DNA from: Loktanella sp. D2R18
GTDB taxonomy: Bacteria > Pseudomonadota > Alphaproteobacteria > Rhodobacterales > Rhodobacteraceae
Reading direction: 5' to 3'
Assembly (NCBI RefSeq): GCF_003318235.1
Contig: NZ_QOCG01000022.1
Span: 161,224-225,223, forward strand
Length of the DNA stretch: 64,000 nucleotides
Shown here: positions 39,717 to 48,517 of the stretch, one piece after another
How positions within the stretch are numbered: position 1 is the first letter of the stretch
Layout: every line of letters begins with the position of its first letter
Notes under the pieces: generated by a model
Told to the model about the DNA's origin: nothing
Databases searched by the model: none
What the model saw: only the letters and a program-made list of their open reading frames with translations
Program-made: the position numbers and the translations under genes

Positions 39717-40331
39717 TCACCATCTACCTCTGACCGACGGCCCCGATAAATTTAGAGCTACCTTCTTGCCACTGTTTATTGTCATCTCAATCTTAGATCG
39801 CATCTTTCTTGGGCTCTTTGCAAACCACTGCGTACAGATCTCCACCAGGTCGTCATAAATGGGCTCCTCAACTAAATGCTTTAGGCGTGCCTCGGTAAGA
39901 TGGTCTGTGGGGGCGAGAAAATAGTCCCCAGGATGCCGCAGGTCTTTGAAGTTCACCACCATGTCTGACTGACGTTGCTGGAACATCTTAGGATTTATTT
40001 GCAAACTTGGGCCCATTAGATTGGGAAATGCGGGCGCCATGAAATCGATCACCCAACCATCGGCTTCAATCCAGCAGTGAAATTTATCAAGGGCACCAGT
40101 ACCACCATCGTCTGTCATCTCGCCAAAAAAAAGGATTTCATTCTTATCACAGACATAGAAGGCAGCAAGACCGCACCGGACCGTTGCGGCGACTTTATAA
40201 TGACTGCGAAGGATGTGTGCACCAAAGAAACTGAACCACATGCATGAATGGGCAGGATCGTTACCGTGATGGCTTACGACAGACGAAATGATACGGTGTA
40301 TTCGTTCATAATCTTTCAGCTTCACTAACAT
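39717..40331 (-). CDS. DUF2026-like protein with a transglutaminase/papain-type Cys-His-Asp arrangement
   Basis: A 204-residue protein. The ATG at 40331 follows AGGAG by 7-8 bases, so it is chosen over an upstream frame start at 40379. C30 in AHSCMWFSFFG, H85 in KFHCWIEADG and D96 in WVIDFMAP are spaced like a Cys-His-Asp triad of the transglutaminase/arylamine acetyltransferase fold. Overall similarity to the DUF2026 family is from memory. No signal peptide or membrane segment. It lies upstream of the Druantia-like operon on the same strand, with a 322-bp gap; a defence role is possible but unproven. Confidence 0.6.
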   Translation of the reverse strand: MLVKLKDYERIHRIISSVVSHHGNDPAHSCMWFSFFGAHILRSHYKVAATVRCGLAAFYVCDKNEILFFGEMTDDGGTGALDKFHCWIEADGWVIDFMAPAFPNLMGPSLQINPKMFQQRQSDMVVNFKDLRHPGDYFLAPTDHLTEARLKHLVEEPIYDDLVEICTQWFAKSPRKMRSKIEMTINSGKKVALNLSGPSVRGRW

Positions 40332-40694
40332 GAAGACACTCCTACATAGCCTGCTTAACAAGCTCATTCGAAATTCCACTCATCAGTTGCAGGAGCAACA
40401 CCTGCCAGAACATCCGAGCCGCAGTGTTGGATTGAGGTCCAACTTCGCTATTTTAAATTACGTCGAATGAATTGTGGATCACCAAATTCAATAATTCGTT
40501 TTGAATCTCAATCCATTCCGCACCCAAGTCGATAGTCGCAGTCGTGACTGGCAGGCCTAGCATCTCGTAGCTTAGATGGACATACTCACCAACAACAGGA
40601 TAAATCAGTATCCTGACAGTTTCTTCTTAGCTGTTTGGTCCGATGGTTTGATGGTTTGATGGTGCGATCCTTTCTCAGGAATGGAAGGAAGCAT
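40332..40694. other. Gene-free stretch between the DUF2026-like gene and the IS scars
   Basis: Contains the leader of the leftward gene, then low-complexity repeats of TGGTTTGATGG around 40640-40660 (two exact copies of a 10-base word). No open frame with a ribosome site is seen. Confidence 0.5.
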
Positions 40695-40850
40695 TGGGGG
40701 CAAGTTCGTCATAGGACCGCCACCACCACGTTCGCCGTCAGAACTGCAATAAAGCAATCGCAAACTTCAATTGCGGAGCTGAGCCGGGAGCTGGGTATCA
40801 ACCCGAAGACGGTTCCCAAGTGGCAGAAAACCGCGACAGGATCCGATGAC
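40695..40850 (+). pseudogene. IS481-family transposase N-terminal remnant
   Basis: The frame reads WGQVRHRTATTTFAVRTAI then SIAELSRELGINPKTVPKWQ, the conserved N terminus and helix-turn-helix of IS481-type transposases. The initiator methionine position is Trp, and the frame leaves the family pattern after about residue 50 and stops at 40883. Only a few percent of the element remains. Confidence 0.75.
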
Positions 40851-40935
40851 TGTCTGACGTCAGCACTCGTGGGGCATAATTGAGGATTTGATCACCGGGG
40901 GATTTCTAGTTCATCTTATCGATTAGGAGATCGAG

Positions 40936-41133
40936 ATGATGAAGAAACCTGAGACTTCTAGGGACGCGGCTGACAAGCTTGTCAAGAGCATCCGCCGCAA
41001 GATGCGCCAGACCTATTCTGGGGAGGAAAAGATCCGCATTGTTTTGGAGGGGCTGCGAGGCGAAGAAAGCATTTCAGTGCTTTGCCGCGGCGAGGGCATC
41101 GTCGAGAGCCTTTATTACAGCTGGTTGAAGTAA
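40936..41133 (+). pseudogene. IS3-family OrfA fragment
   Basis: A 65-codon frame reading MMKKPETSRDAADKLVKSIR then YSGEEKIRIVLEGLRGEESI and LCRGEGIVESLYYSWLK, then a stop. This is the start of a common IS3-family OrfA, which normally continues for some 40 more residues (EFLEAGK...). A good GGAGAT site lies upstream, but the product is truncated and OrfB is absent. Confidence 0.8.
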
Positions 41134-41252
41134 TAGCGGCGTGAAACTCTCTTATCTTCCCAATTCCTCCCATGGAAGCCCTTGAATAGCCTTCATTTCT
41201 CCCAATAGTTGTGCAAAGTAACCCTTGTTGGATGCAAGACTGGCGTAGATCG

Positions 41253-41756
41253 ATGACCGAAACCTACCGTGAGGTCCCGCTTGGGGGCGATATTTTGGAC
41301 ACAGCCCTGCGCCGGGCTCGGTCCCTGCCTGTCTTCGAGGGCTCGCACAGGAAATTGCAGGCCAACATTGTCGGGAGTATCGGGGAAGTCGTTTTCGAAA
41401 GATTCTTGGAGCGGCAAGGTATTGCCTTTGAAGATCGACGGGAAAGTACTCGGCACGACTACGTCTTCCCCGGGGGTACAACGTTGGATCTCAAGACGAA
41501 GGATCGAACCGTTCGACCCAAGATCGACTACGATAACTCAGTGCCGCTCTACAACCACGAGCACCAACGACCAGACCTTTATTACTTCGTCTCATTGCTT
41601 CGAGAGCCGTCGGAGGACGAGGAAGACATCGCCCGGTTCAAGATGGCGTTCATGCTAGGTGGGATCGATATTGGGACCCTTGATCGTGACGGCACGAAGT
41701 GGGAGGCGGGGCAACCCAAAGCCGTCATTGGCGCAGCTACAGCGAAAGCTCACTAA
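41253..41756 (+). CDS. Orphan PD-(D/E)XK nuclease-fold protein
   Basis: A 167-residue protein. Residues 36-84 contain GSIGEVVFERFL (E45), then HDYVFPGGTTLDLKTKDR with D69, D79 and K81, an E...D...DxK arrangement typical of PD-(D/E)XK nucleases. The C-terminal third (FKMAFMLGGIDIGTLDRDG) is not recognised. No methyltransferase partner is next to it. The start at ATG 41253 has only weak Shine-Dalgarno sequence; a GTG at 41211 is possible. It sits between two IS scars and the inositol genes. It may be a restriction-like or phage-derived protein; the fold is fairly clear, the role is not. Confidence 0.6.
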   Translation: MTETYREVPLGGDILDTALRRARSLPVFEGSHRKLQANIVGSIGEVVFERFLERQGIAFEDRRESTRHDYVFPGGTTLDLKTKDRTVRPKIDYDNSVPLYNHEHQRPDLYYFVSLLREPSEDEEDIARFKMAFMLGGIDIGTLDRDGTKWEAGQPKAVIGAATAKAH

Positions 41757-42376
41757 GTCCCGCATTGCAGACCTTGAGGCTGACTGCGCCGAAGGTCTGC
41801 TCAAGGGCAAACCGAACAACGCTTTAATCGTCAGGCAAGCTTGTATCGCCACATCACTGTAAGCCTGTTGAGGTCCACTTTTGCCCCAAGGCTGCGCCTC
41901 TTTTGCCCCAAGGCTGCGCCTCTCTGACCATCTCACCAGATCGATAGTGAACCGCGTTGTTTTAGGGGTTGGCTGTAGTCAGACCAGTTCTTTTTCCTGT
42001 AAGTCGTTGGTATCCAGCTGCTCATGGCTGTCAGCTATCACGCTGGATTCACAACATGAATCTCCGAGACCAATTTGTGCGACATAGCCCAGAAGTATGC
42101 AAATTTGAGTTACCTTAGATATGGAAGAATATCCAAAATCCTTGAAGAGCTTCAGTTCTCCCCTCGAAAACAGTTTGTTAAAAACACGTGGAAAATTGAC
42201 AAACTATGGTTTGCTGAGCGAATATGCCAAGCCGCCTTTCGTTCCCTGCTGCCAAAACCCCGGAAAGCGCGGCGGCCGGTTCACCTATATCTGACCACGC
42301 TAACATCATCAAAGTAGGTAATTTGGAATTGAAAATGAGGCACGGCGGTTTTATACCCGCCGCACCTCAATCGTTT
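41757..42376. other. Gene-free stretch at the defence/inositol boundary
   Basis: No gene is supported. Short frames at 41881-42317 lack ribosome sites and protein-like composition. The only clear structure is the 22-bp tandem duplication at 41878-41921. Confidence 0.5.
41878..41921. repeat. Exact 22-bp tandem duplication
   Basis: Two perfect adjacent copies of a 22-base unit (containing TTTTGCCCCAAGGCTGCGCC), at 41878-41899 and 41900-41921. Possibly replication slippage or an insertion-sequence scar. Confidence 0.85.
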
Positions 42377-43531
42377 TTAGCGGAACATTGGCGGGCGCGC
42401 GTCCAGCCATGATCCGTCTGCTTTACCACTTTCAGCCACAGCTTCAACGGCGGCCATTGACCGCAATCCGTCCTCTGCGCGGGGGTAGAGGTCGGCTGAT
42501 GGGTCCATGGCGCGCCCCTCTTTGCGTGCCGTGATCGCTTCGGCCAGATCAGTGTAGATATTTGCGAAGGCGAGCGGCATACCTTCGGCGTGGCCAATGG
42601 TCACGCGGGTGGAGCGGTCTGCCTCGGGCGATAGGCTCGCTTCACCACGCTCAATAATCTGAAGGCGTTCGCCTAGCGGCATATAGAAAAGCTGGTTTGG
42701 TTGTTCTTGTGACCAGCGCAAACCGCCCGTTTCGCCAAATACTTGGATGCCTAGCCCGTGCTGACGCCCAATAGCGATAGAGCTGGTCCAAAGCCGGCCA
42801 ACAGCGCCGCCATCCATGCGAAAGTTAACCATCGCGTCGTCTTCGAGTGTCCGCACAGGGATCGCAGAGATGATATCAGCGCTAAGTTTCGTGACCTCTT
42901 GCCCCGTGACAAATGACGCCATGTGCATCGCGTGAATGCCGCAATCCGCAAACTGCGCAGACACGCCAGCCAGCGCCGGATCATAACGCCAACGGACACG
43001 TGGGTTATCGGCATCTTCGGCGTCAGCGTGATGCCCATGGGCAAATTCTGCATTAACGACACGAACTTTGCCAATGTCACCACGGGCGATCATTACTTTC
43101 ATATGACGGACCAGCGAATAGCCAGAATAGCCGTAGTTCACCGCGCAAATTTGGCCGGTCTTTTTAGCGATCTCAACAATGGTTTCGCCTTCTTCGACGG
43201 TCATAGTCATCGGCTTTTCGCACAGGACGTTAAAACCGCCCTCAAGGAAGGCTTTGGTGATTTCAAAGTGGCTGGCGTTTGGTGTCGCGACGGTGACAAG
43301 GTCAACACGGTCCTTGCGGGATTTTTCACCTGCCAGCATGTCTTGCCAACCTCCGTAGGCACGATCGCCAAGTCCCAAACGCTGACCATAATCGATGCCA
43401 TGTTCGGGGCGGTGGTCAAGCGCACCTGCGGTGAATTCGAACAAGCCATCAAGACCGGACCCAAGACGGTGCGCAGGCCCGATTTGGCTGCCTTCGCCGC
43501 CGCCAATTAGGCCCCATTTAAGTTTTGTCAT
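42377..43531 (-). CDS. Gfo/Idh/MocA-family oxidoreductase, inositol-linked
   Basis: A 384-residue NAD(P)-dependent dehydrogenase with an N-terminal Rossmann fold (KWGLIGGGEGSQIG) and the family signature CEKPMTMTVEEG near residue 105, whose lysine is catalytic. The C-terminal half carries GIHAMHMASFVTG, where the His is expected to act as acid/base. It is the last of three leftward genes divergent from iolD, downstream of the IolE-like gene by 14 bp. It probably oxidises an inositol isomer or another cyclic polyol; exact substrate unknown. Confidence 0.85.
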   Translation of the reverse strand: MTKLKWGLIGGGEGSQIGPAHRLGSGLDGLFEFTAGALDHRPEHGIDYGQRLGLGDRAYGGWQDMLAGEKSRKDRVDLVTVATPNASHFEITKAFLEGGFNVLCEKPMTMTVEEGETIVEIAKKTGQICAVNYGYSGYSLVRHMKVMIARGDIGKVRVVNAEFAHGHHADAEDADNPRVRWRYDPALAGVSAQFADCGIHAMHMASFVTGQEVTKLSADIISAIPVRTLEDDAMVNFRMDGGAVGRLWTSSIAIGRQHGLGIQVFGETGGLRWSQEQPNQLFYMPLGERLQIIERGEASLSPEADRSTRVTIGHAEGMPLAFANIYTDLAEAITARKEGRAMDPSADLYPRAEDGLRSMAAVEAVAESGKADGSWLDARPPMFR

Positions 43532-43545
43532 TTCTCAAGCCCTTC

Positions 43546-44433
43546 TTAAAAACCGATGGATTGCAGGTAGGTGCGGTTCAGTTTTGCGTCATCGATCGGC
43601 GATGTGTCGCCTTCGGGGTCGCAGTCTTGTTCCACTGTACACCAGCCGTCAAAATTGTTGTCGATCAGGATTTGACGGATTGCAGGAAAATCCACATCGC
43701 CATCGCCCAAGTTACAAAAGATGCCATCGCCGCAGGCCGTATAGAAATCGGTACGATTGGCAACGACAGAGGTTTTCACTTTGGGATCGATGTCCTTGAA
43801 GTGCATATAGCTGATGCGGTCAATGTGCTTGCGCACGAACGCCACCGGATCGAAACCTGCATAAGAATGGTGACCTGTGTCGAAACAAATTTTCAGGATG
43901 TTTTCGTCAACTTCGGCCAGCAAACGTTCAAGCTCTGGCTCAAAGTCCATGAACCCAGCAGCATGCGCATGGATACCAACGGTGAGCCCGTATTCTTCGG
44001 CACCTATTTTGGCAACGGTTGCGATGCGGTTACGAAACGCTGTCCATTCGGCATCGTCCATCTGCTCTGCTTCGTTGGCACGGCCCGCGGTTGGCGCGCG
44101 GCGCTCGGAAATACTGTCGATCAGCACAAGGTGCTGGGCACCGTGCGCTTTAAGCGCTTTACAGGTACGCACGGCAGCGTCCATGACGTCATCCCATGCT
44201 GCGGTGTCGTGGAATGGCCGAAAGACGACACCACCGACGAGTTCTTGGTTGAACTCCTCAAGTGCTTCACCAAGGATTGTAGGGTCCTCGGGCATAAAGC
44301 CTACAGGACCAAGTTCAATCCCTGTGAAACCTGCGGCTGCGTTTTCTTGTAAGACCTTGCGCCAAGCGGGGTTGCGCGGGTCATCTGCGAATTCCACACC
44401 CCATGAACATGGAGCGTTGCCAATTTTGATCAT
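43546..44433 (-). CDS. IolE-like inosose dehydratase (xylose-isomerase-type TIM barrel)
   Basis: A 295-residue TIM-barrel protein. The N-terminal motif IKIGNAPCSWGVEF and metal-binding segments FDTGHHSYAG and YMHFKDID are typical of the IolE/sugar-phosphate-isomerase family. In inositol breakdown IolE dehydrates scyllo-inosose to the trihydroxycyclohexane dione that IolD opens. It is the only such protein in the window, so it is the best IolE candidate. Start placed at 44433, with AAGGAAA 7 bases upstream; the next gene begins 11 bp further upstream on the same strand. Confidence 0.75.
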   Translation of the reverse strand: MIKIGNAPCSWGVEFADDPRNPAWRKVLQENAAAGFTGIELGPVGFMPEDPTILGEALEEFNQELVGGVVFRPFHDTAAWDDVMDAAVRTCKALKAHGAQHLVLIDSISERRAPTAGRANEAEQMDDAEWTAFRNRIATVAKIGAEEYGLTVGIHAHAAGFMDFEPELERLLAEVDENILKICFDTGHHSYAGFDPVAFVRKHIDRISYMHFKDIDPKVKTSVVANRTDFYTACGDGIFCNLGDGDVDFPAIRQILIDNNFDGWCTVEQDCDPEGDTSPIDDAKLNRTYLQSIGF

Positions 44434-44444
44434 GTCGTTTTCCT

Positions 44445-45545
44445 TTAGTAATCCGCCACGTTGACCCAAGCACTTTTCGTGCTGGAATCATGAACGGCGG
44501 TGACAATGCGGTTCACCGCGAGGCCTTCTGCGAAGGTCGGCCAAACGGCGCGTTTTTCAGATATCGCGGTCAGGAAATCCTTGGCCTCGATGATGATTTG
44601 ATCTTGATATCCTGTGCCATGGCCGGGGCCTTGGCAGAAGGACAGGTAATCGGGGTGTGCAGGGCCGGTCAGTATTTTACGAAAGCCGCGTTCGGCCTCT
44701 GGCCCCTCGGTGGTATAAAGCCAGATCGCGTTCTGATCTTCTTGGTCAAAACGGATATGGCCTTTGGTGCCGTGGATTTCGTAGGCGTAGCCCATTTTGC
44801 GTCCGACGGCGACGCGTGAAAAGAACATGTGCCCTTGCGCGCCATTTGCAAAACGGCACATCATTTGTGCCTGATCGTCGTTTGTGACCTGCGCCCCATC
44901 ACGTATTTTGTGGACGGTTTCAACCGATGCGCAAAGGCTGTCGATTGGTCCTATCAACGCGTGAGCCGCATTAATCATATGCGGTGCCAGATCGCCCATT
45001 GTGCCGTTGGCTTGCCCTTGGGCGCGCCAGCCGCCGACGCTGGGGTCTGCAAAAAAGTCTTCGGTATTTTCACCACGAAAATAGACGATGTCGCCAATGC
45101 GCCCCTCGGCCAATAGCTGACGCGCATATTGGGACGCTGGCGTGCGGATGTAATTAAAGCCGACCATATTTGCGAGGCCGGACGCCTCGGCGGCGGTATG
45201 CATCGCAATCGAATCGTCAAGCGACGCACCAAGCGGCTTTTCACACAGTACGTGCTTGCCTTGGGCAAATGCCGCGAGCGCGATTTCGCGGTGCGTCGAC
45301 TGAGGAGAGGCAATGACAATAGCTTCGATCTTTGGGTCATTTACAAGGACGCGCCAATCGTCGGTGCCACGGGCGAAGCCATACATTGCACGGTATTTCT
45401 CGGCGGTTTCGGGGGAAGACGCTGCAATCATCTCTAATCTCGGGCGCAGGTCTGTGTCGAATACTGATGCGACTGCGGCAAAAGCAACCGAATGTGCCTT
45501 GCCCATATAACCGCCGCCAACAATGCCAATGCCGATTTCCGCCAT
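44445..45545 (-). CDS. Gfo/Idh/MocA-family oxidoreductase, first gene of the divergent inositol operon
   Basis: A 366-residue dehydrogenase starting MAEIGIGIVGGGYMGKAH, with the conserved CEKPLGASLDDS at about residue 98 and GDLAPHMINAAHALIG in the C-terminal domain. GGGAGG lies 8 bases upstream of ATG 45545; an open frame continues upstream but would cross the operator. The palindromic operator at 45570-45585 overlaps its leader. Possibly a scyllo- or chiro-inositol dehydrogenase; this is inference from family and context. Confidence 0.85.
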   Translation of the reverse strand: MAEIGIGIVGGGYMGKAHSVAFAAVASVFDTDLRPRLEMIAASSPETAEKYRAMYGFARGTDDWRVLVNDPKIEAIVIASPQSTHREIALAAFAQGKHVLCEKPLGASLDDSIAMHTAAEASGLANMVGFNYIRTPASQYARQLLAEGRIGDIVYFRGENTEDFFADPSVGGWRAQGQANGTMGDLAPHMINAAHALIGPIDSLCASVETVHKIRDGAQVTNDDQAQMMCRFANGAQGHMFFSRVAVGRKMGYAYEIHGTKGHIRFDQEDQNAIWLYTTEGPEAERGFRKILTGPAHPDYLSFCQGPGHGTGYQDQIIIEAKDFLTAISEKRAVWPTFAEGLAVNRIVTAVHDSSTKSAWVNVADY

Positions 45546-45569
45546 TTGTATTTCCTCCCTAAAAACCGA

Positions 45570-45585
45570 TTGCAACCGGTTGCAA
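45570..45585. promoter_or_regulatory. Palindromic LacI-family operator between divergent inositol operons
   Basis: Perfect 16-bp palindrome TTGCAACCGGTTGCAA with the central CG of LacI-family sites. Eighteen bases (TGCAACCGGTTGCAAAAT) recur at 51636. It lies between the leftward dehydrogenase gene and iolD, where one repressor could control both operons. The LacI-family gene at 55123 is the natural candidate. Confidence 0.8.
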
Positions 45586-45662
45586 AATGCATATAGTTGT
45601 TTTGGGCAGTGGGTCAATATGCAATCCGCGCTGACATCAATTTCGTGTAGGGAGAGACGCGC

Positions 45663-47525
45663 ATGGGACAAGCCAGTGAAACAATTACGCTGACGGTTGC
45701 GCAAGCGACGATCCGTTACCTTGCAGCGCAATTCATTGAAATTGACGGTGTAAAAACACGTGTATGCGGTGGTGGTTTTGGAATTTTTGGGCACGGCAAC
45801 GTGACTTGCCTGGGCGAGGCCCTGTACGACCACAAAGATGTACTACCACTATATCGCGGCCAGAATGAGCAAGGCATGGGGTTTGCTGCTGCTGCCTATG
45901 CAAAGGCGCAATTGCGCCAGCGGTTTATGTTTTGCACAGCGTCCGCAGGCCCGGGCACCGCGAACTTATTAACTGCGGCGGCACTTGCACATGCAAACCG
46001 ATTGCCGATGCTGATGCTTTGCGGTGATACGTTTCTGACGCGTCTGCCTGATCCAGTCTTGCAGCAGCTTGAGCATTTTGGAAATCCAACGTTGGGTGTG
46101 AATGACGCATTCAAGGCCGTGTCGCGTTTCTGGGACCGTATCACGCATCCTGCGCAAATTATGCAATCTTTGCCCGCCGCTTTGGCCACAATGCTTGACC
46201 CTGCCGATTGTGGTCCTGCATTCATTGGCCTGCCGCAAGATGTGCAAGGTTGGACCTTTGATTACCCCTTATCGTTTTTTGACGAACACGTGCATCGTAT
46301 TCGCCGTCAATCACCTGACACAGCCGAAATCGCTGATGCAATTGCACTGTTGAAAACCGCGAAGCGTCCGATGATTATCGCAGGCGGTGGCGTGCAATAT
46401 TCCGGAGCCGTGGCCGAACTGACAGCGTTCGCCGAAGCAACGGGCATTCCCGTGGTCGAGACGATTGCAGGCCGCGCGAACATGCTGAATACCCATCCGC
46501 TGAACATCGGGCCGCTAGGTGTAACAGGGTCGAATTCAGCGAATGCGATTGCTGAGAAAGCGGATGTGATCCTTGCCATCGGTACACGTTTGCAAGATTT
46601 TACGACAGGGTCTTGGACCGCATTCGCGTTGGACACGCAGATCATCGGTATCAATGTCGGCCGTCACGATGCGGCCAAGCACATGTCGCTGACTGTTGTC
46701 GGTGATGCGAAACTTGCGCTGACCGCACTGACGTCCGATTATACGTGCCCTGCGTCTTGGACCGAAGAAGCGCAAGCCGAGCGCGTAAAATGGAACGACT
46801 ACGTCGCTGAAAATACCCGCATTGGGAACGGCCCTGCGTCCTATGCGCAAGCCATTGGTGCAGTGAATGATCTTTGTGATCCACGTGACCGCGTGGTTGC
46901 CGCTGCGGGCGGTTTGCCAGCCGAAGTCACTGCCAATTGGAAAACGCTTGATATCGGTACGGTCGATGTTGAATTCGGCTTTTCTTGCATGGGCTATGAG
47001 ATCGCAGGTGGGTGGGGTGCGCGCATCGCGCAGTCAGAAGAAGAGCCCGAAAATGACACCATAGTTTTCACGGGTGACGGATCATACCTGCTGATGAATT
47101 CGGATGTTTATTCGTCGGTCCTTACGCAAAAGAAGCTGATCATCCTCGTGCTTGATAACGGTGGCTTTGCCGTCATCAACAAATTGCAGAACAACACCGG
47201 AAATGAGAGTTTCAACAATCTCATCTCGGACACGCCGACAGCAACGCATCAAGTCGGGGTCGATTTTGAAGCGCACGCACGCGCGATGGGGGCATTGGCC
47301 GAAACCGTCGCATCCCCCACTGATCTCGCCGATGCATTTGCCCGCGCCAAAGCCGCCGAGCGGACCTATGTGATTTGCATGAAAATCGATGCCTATGAAG
47401 GCTGGACCAAAGAAGGGCATACTTGGTGGGAAGTTGGCACGCCGCATGTGACCGACAACCCCAAGGTCGCCGCCGCGCATCAAGAGGTAGAATCCGCCCG
47501 TGTCCGTCAACGGAAGGGCATTTAA
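45663..47525 (+). CDS. iolD: 3D-(3,5/4)-trihydroxycyclohexane-1,2-dione hydrolase IolD
   Basis: A 620-residue thiamine-diphosphate enzyme that opens the cyclohexane-dione ring to 5-deoxy-glucuronate. It has the three-domain layout of acetolactate-synthase-like enzymes: an N-terminal domain with YRGQNEQGMGFAAAAYAKA (active-site Glu), a central domain with IAGGGVQYSGA, and a C-terminal diphosphate/metal-binding motif GDGSYLLMNSDV with NNGG-like DNGGFAVIN. Length is normal for IolD. It uses the cofactor that the thi operon 10 kb downstream salvages. First gene of the rightward operon; its TAA overlaps the iolC ATG by one base. Confidence 0.95.
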   Translation: MGQASETITLTVAQATIRYLAAQFIEIDGVKTRVCGGGFGIFGHGNVTCLGEALYDHKDVLPLYRGQNEQGMGFAAAAYAKAQLRQRFMFCTASAGPGTANLLTAAALAHANRLPMLMLCGDTFLTRLPDPVLQQLEHFGNPTLGVNDAFKAVSRFWDRITHPAQIMQSLPAALATMLDPADCGPAFIGLPQDVQGWTFDYPLSFFDEHVHRIRRQSPDTAEIADAIALLKTAKRPMIIAGGGVQYSGAVAELTAFAEATGIPVVETIAGRANMLNTHPLNIGPLGVTGSNSANAIAEKADVILAIGTRLQDFTTGSWTAFALDTQIIGINVGRHDAAKHMSLTVVGDAKLALTALTSDYTCPASWTEEAQAERVKWNDYVAENTRIGNGPASYAQAIGAVNDLCDPRDRVVAAAGGLPAEVTANWKTLDIGTVDVEFGFSCMGYEIAGGWGARIAQSEEEPENDTIVFTGDGSYLLMNSDVYSSVLTQKKLIILVLDNGGFAVINKLQNNTGNESFNNLISDTPTATHQVGVDFEAHARAMGALAETVASPTDLADAFARAKAAERTYVICMKIDAYEGWTKEGHTWWEVGTPHVTDNPKVAAAHQEVESARVRQRKGI

Positions 47526-48505
47526 TGAACCTGCTTGACGGTATTCGTACCAACAACTTTATCATCGTCGGACGCGCTGGCGTCGATCTGTTTCCCGACC
47601 CTCCCGGTACGGCGACCGAGGACGCTGAGGTTTTTCATGCTGACCTTGGCGGATCGTCCGCAAACATCGCTGTGGGTATCGTGAAATTGGGCGGTAAGGC
47701 TGCTTTGGTTACGCGCGTATCTGATGATAGCGCTGGACGGTTTTGCGTGAACAAGCTTGCACATTATGGCGTCGATAGCTCCTATGTCACCCCGGTTGGT
47801 GGCGAATATCGCAACTCACTCGCGCTTTATGAAAGCCGGCTTGAGGGGCATCAATCAGTGATCTACCGGAATGGGGCCGCTGACTTTCAGATGTGTTCAG
47901 ATGATGTGAATGCCGTCGACTATAGCAAATTCGGCGCATTGATTACCGCAGGCACCGTCTTTGCCGCCGAACCATCGCGCAGCGCGACGTTTGAGGCATT
48001 TGATTTGGCAAAAACGGCAGGCCTGCCAATCATTTTTGACGTCGATTACCGTCCCTATTCGTGGCCTTCGCCGCAAGTCGCCGAAGAGGTTCTTTCGCGT
48101 GCGGCAGCCGAATGTGACATGATCGTCGCTAATGATGAAGAGTTCGGATTTATGGCAGGCAGCATCGACAAAGGCCTCGCCAAAGCCAAGCAGCTCGCCG
48201 AGACAACCGCGACAATCGTTGTTTACAAGATGGGCGAAAAAGGGGCCATCACCTTTGCAAATGGGACCGAAACGCCCACGGGTATCTTCCCTGTCAATGC
48301 GTTGAAACCCACAGGTGCGGGCGACAGCTTTATGGCAGGCCTTATAACCGGTCTTGCGGCGGATCTTCCATTGCACGACGCGATTTTGCGGGGCTCTGCC
48401 TGCGCATCTATTACGGTCTCAAAACCCGGTTGCGCGCCTGCGATGCCGACGACCGAAACGCTCACTAAATTCATGGCCGATCATCCCGGCCCCACGTCCG
48501 TCTAA
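47525..48505 (+). CDS. iolC: 5-dehydro-2-deoxygluconokinase IolC
   Basis: A 326-residue PfkB-family kinase that phosphorylates 5-dehydro-2-deoxy-gluconate. The N-terminal GRAGVDLFPD and DLGGSSANIAVG segments and the C-terminal KPTGAGDSFMAGLITG (anion hole and catalytic Asp) are present. Start is the ATG at 47525, which shares one base with the iolD stop; upstream in-frame starts lie within iolD. The order iolD-iolC-iolB supports the assignment. In some bacteria IolC is fused to another domain; here it is stand-alone. Confidence 0.92.
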   Translation: MNLLDGIRTNNFIIVGRAGVDLFPDPPGTATEDAEVFHADLGGSSANIAVGIVKLGGKAALVTRVSDDSAGRFCVNKLAHYGVDSSYVTPVGGEYRNSLALYESRLEGHQSVIYRNGAADFQMCSDDVNAVDYSKFGALITAGTVFAAEPSRSATFEAFDLAKTAGLPIIFDVDYRPYSWPSPQVAEEVLSRAAAECDMIVANDEEFGFMAGSIDKGLAKAKQLAETTATIVVYKMGEKGAITFANGTETPTGIFPVNALKPTGAGDSFMAGLITGLAADLPLHDAILRGSACASITVSKPGCAPAMPTTETLTKFMADHPGPTSV

Positions 48506-48517
48506 AGGAAAAATCAC

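Noticed and set aside
39556..39858. Plus-strand 100-codon frame between the DruH-like and DUF2026-like genes
   Set aside because: Its second half is antisense to the DUF2026-like gene and it shows no domain; it might be a small gene but is unsupported.
41881..42412. Short open frames at the defence/inositol boundary
   Set aside because: Overlapping, low-quality frames without ribosome sites; one includes the 22-bp tandem duplication.
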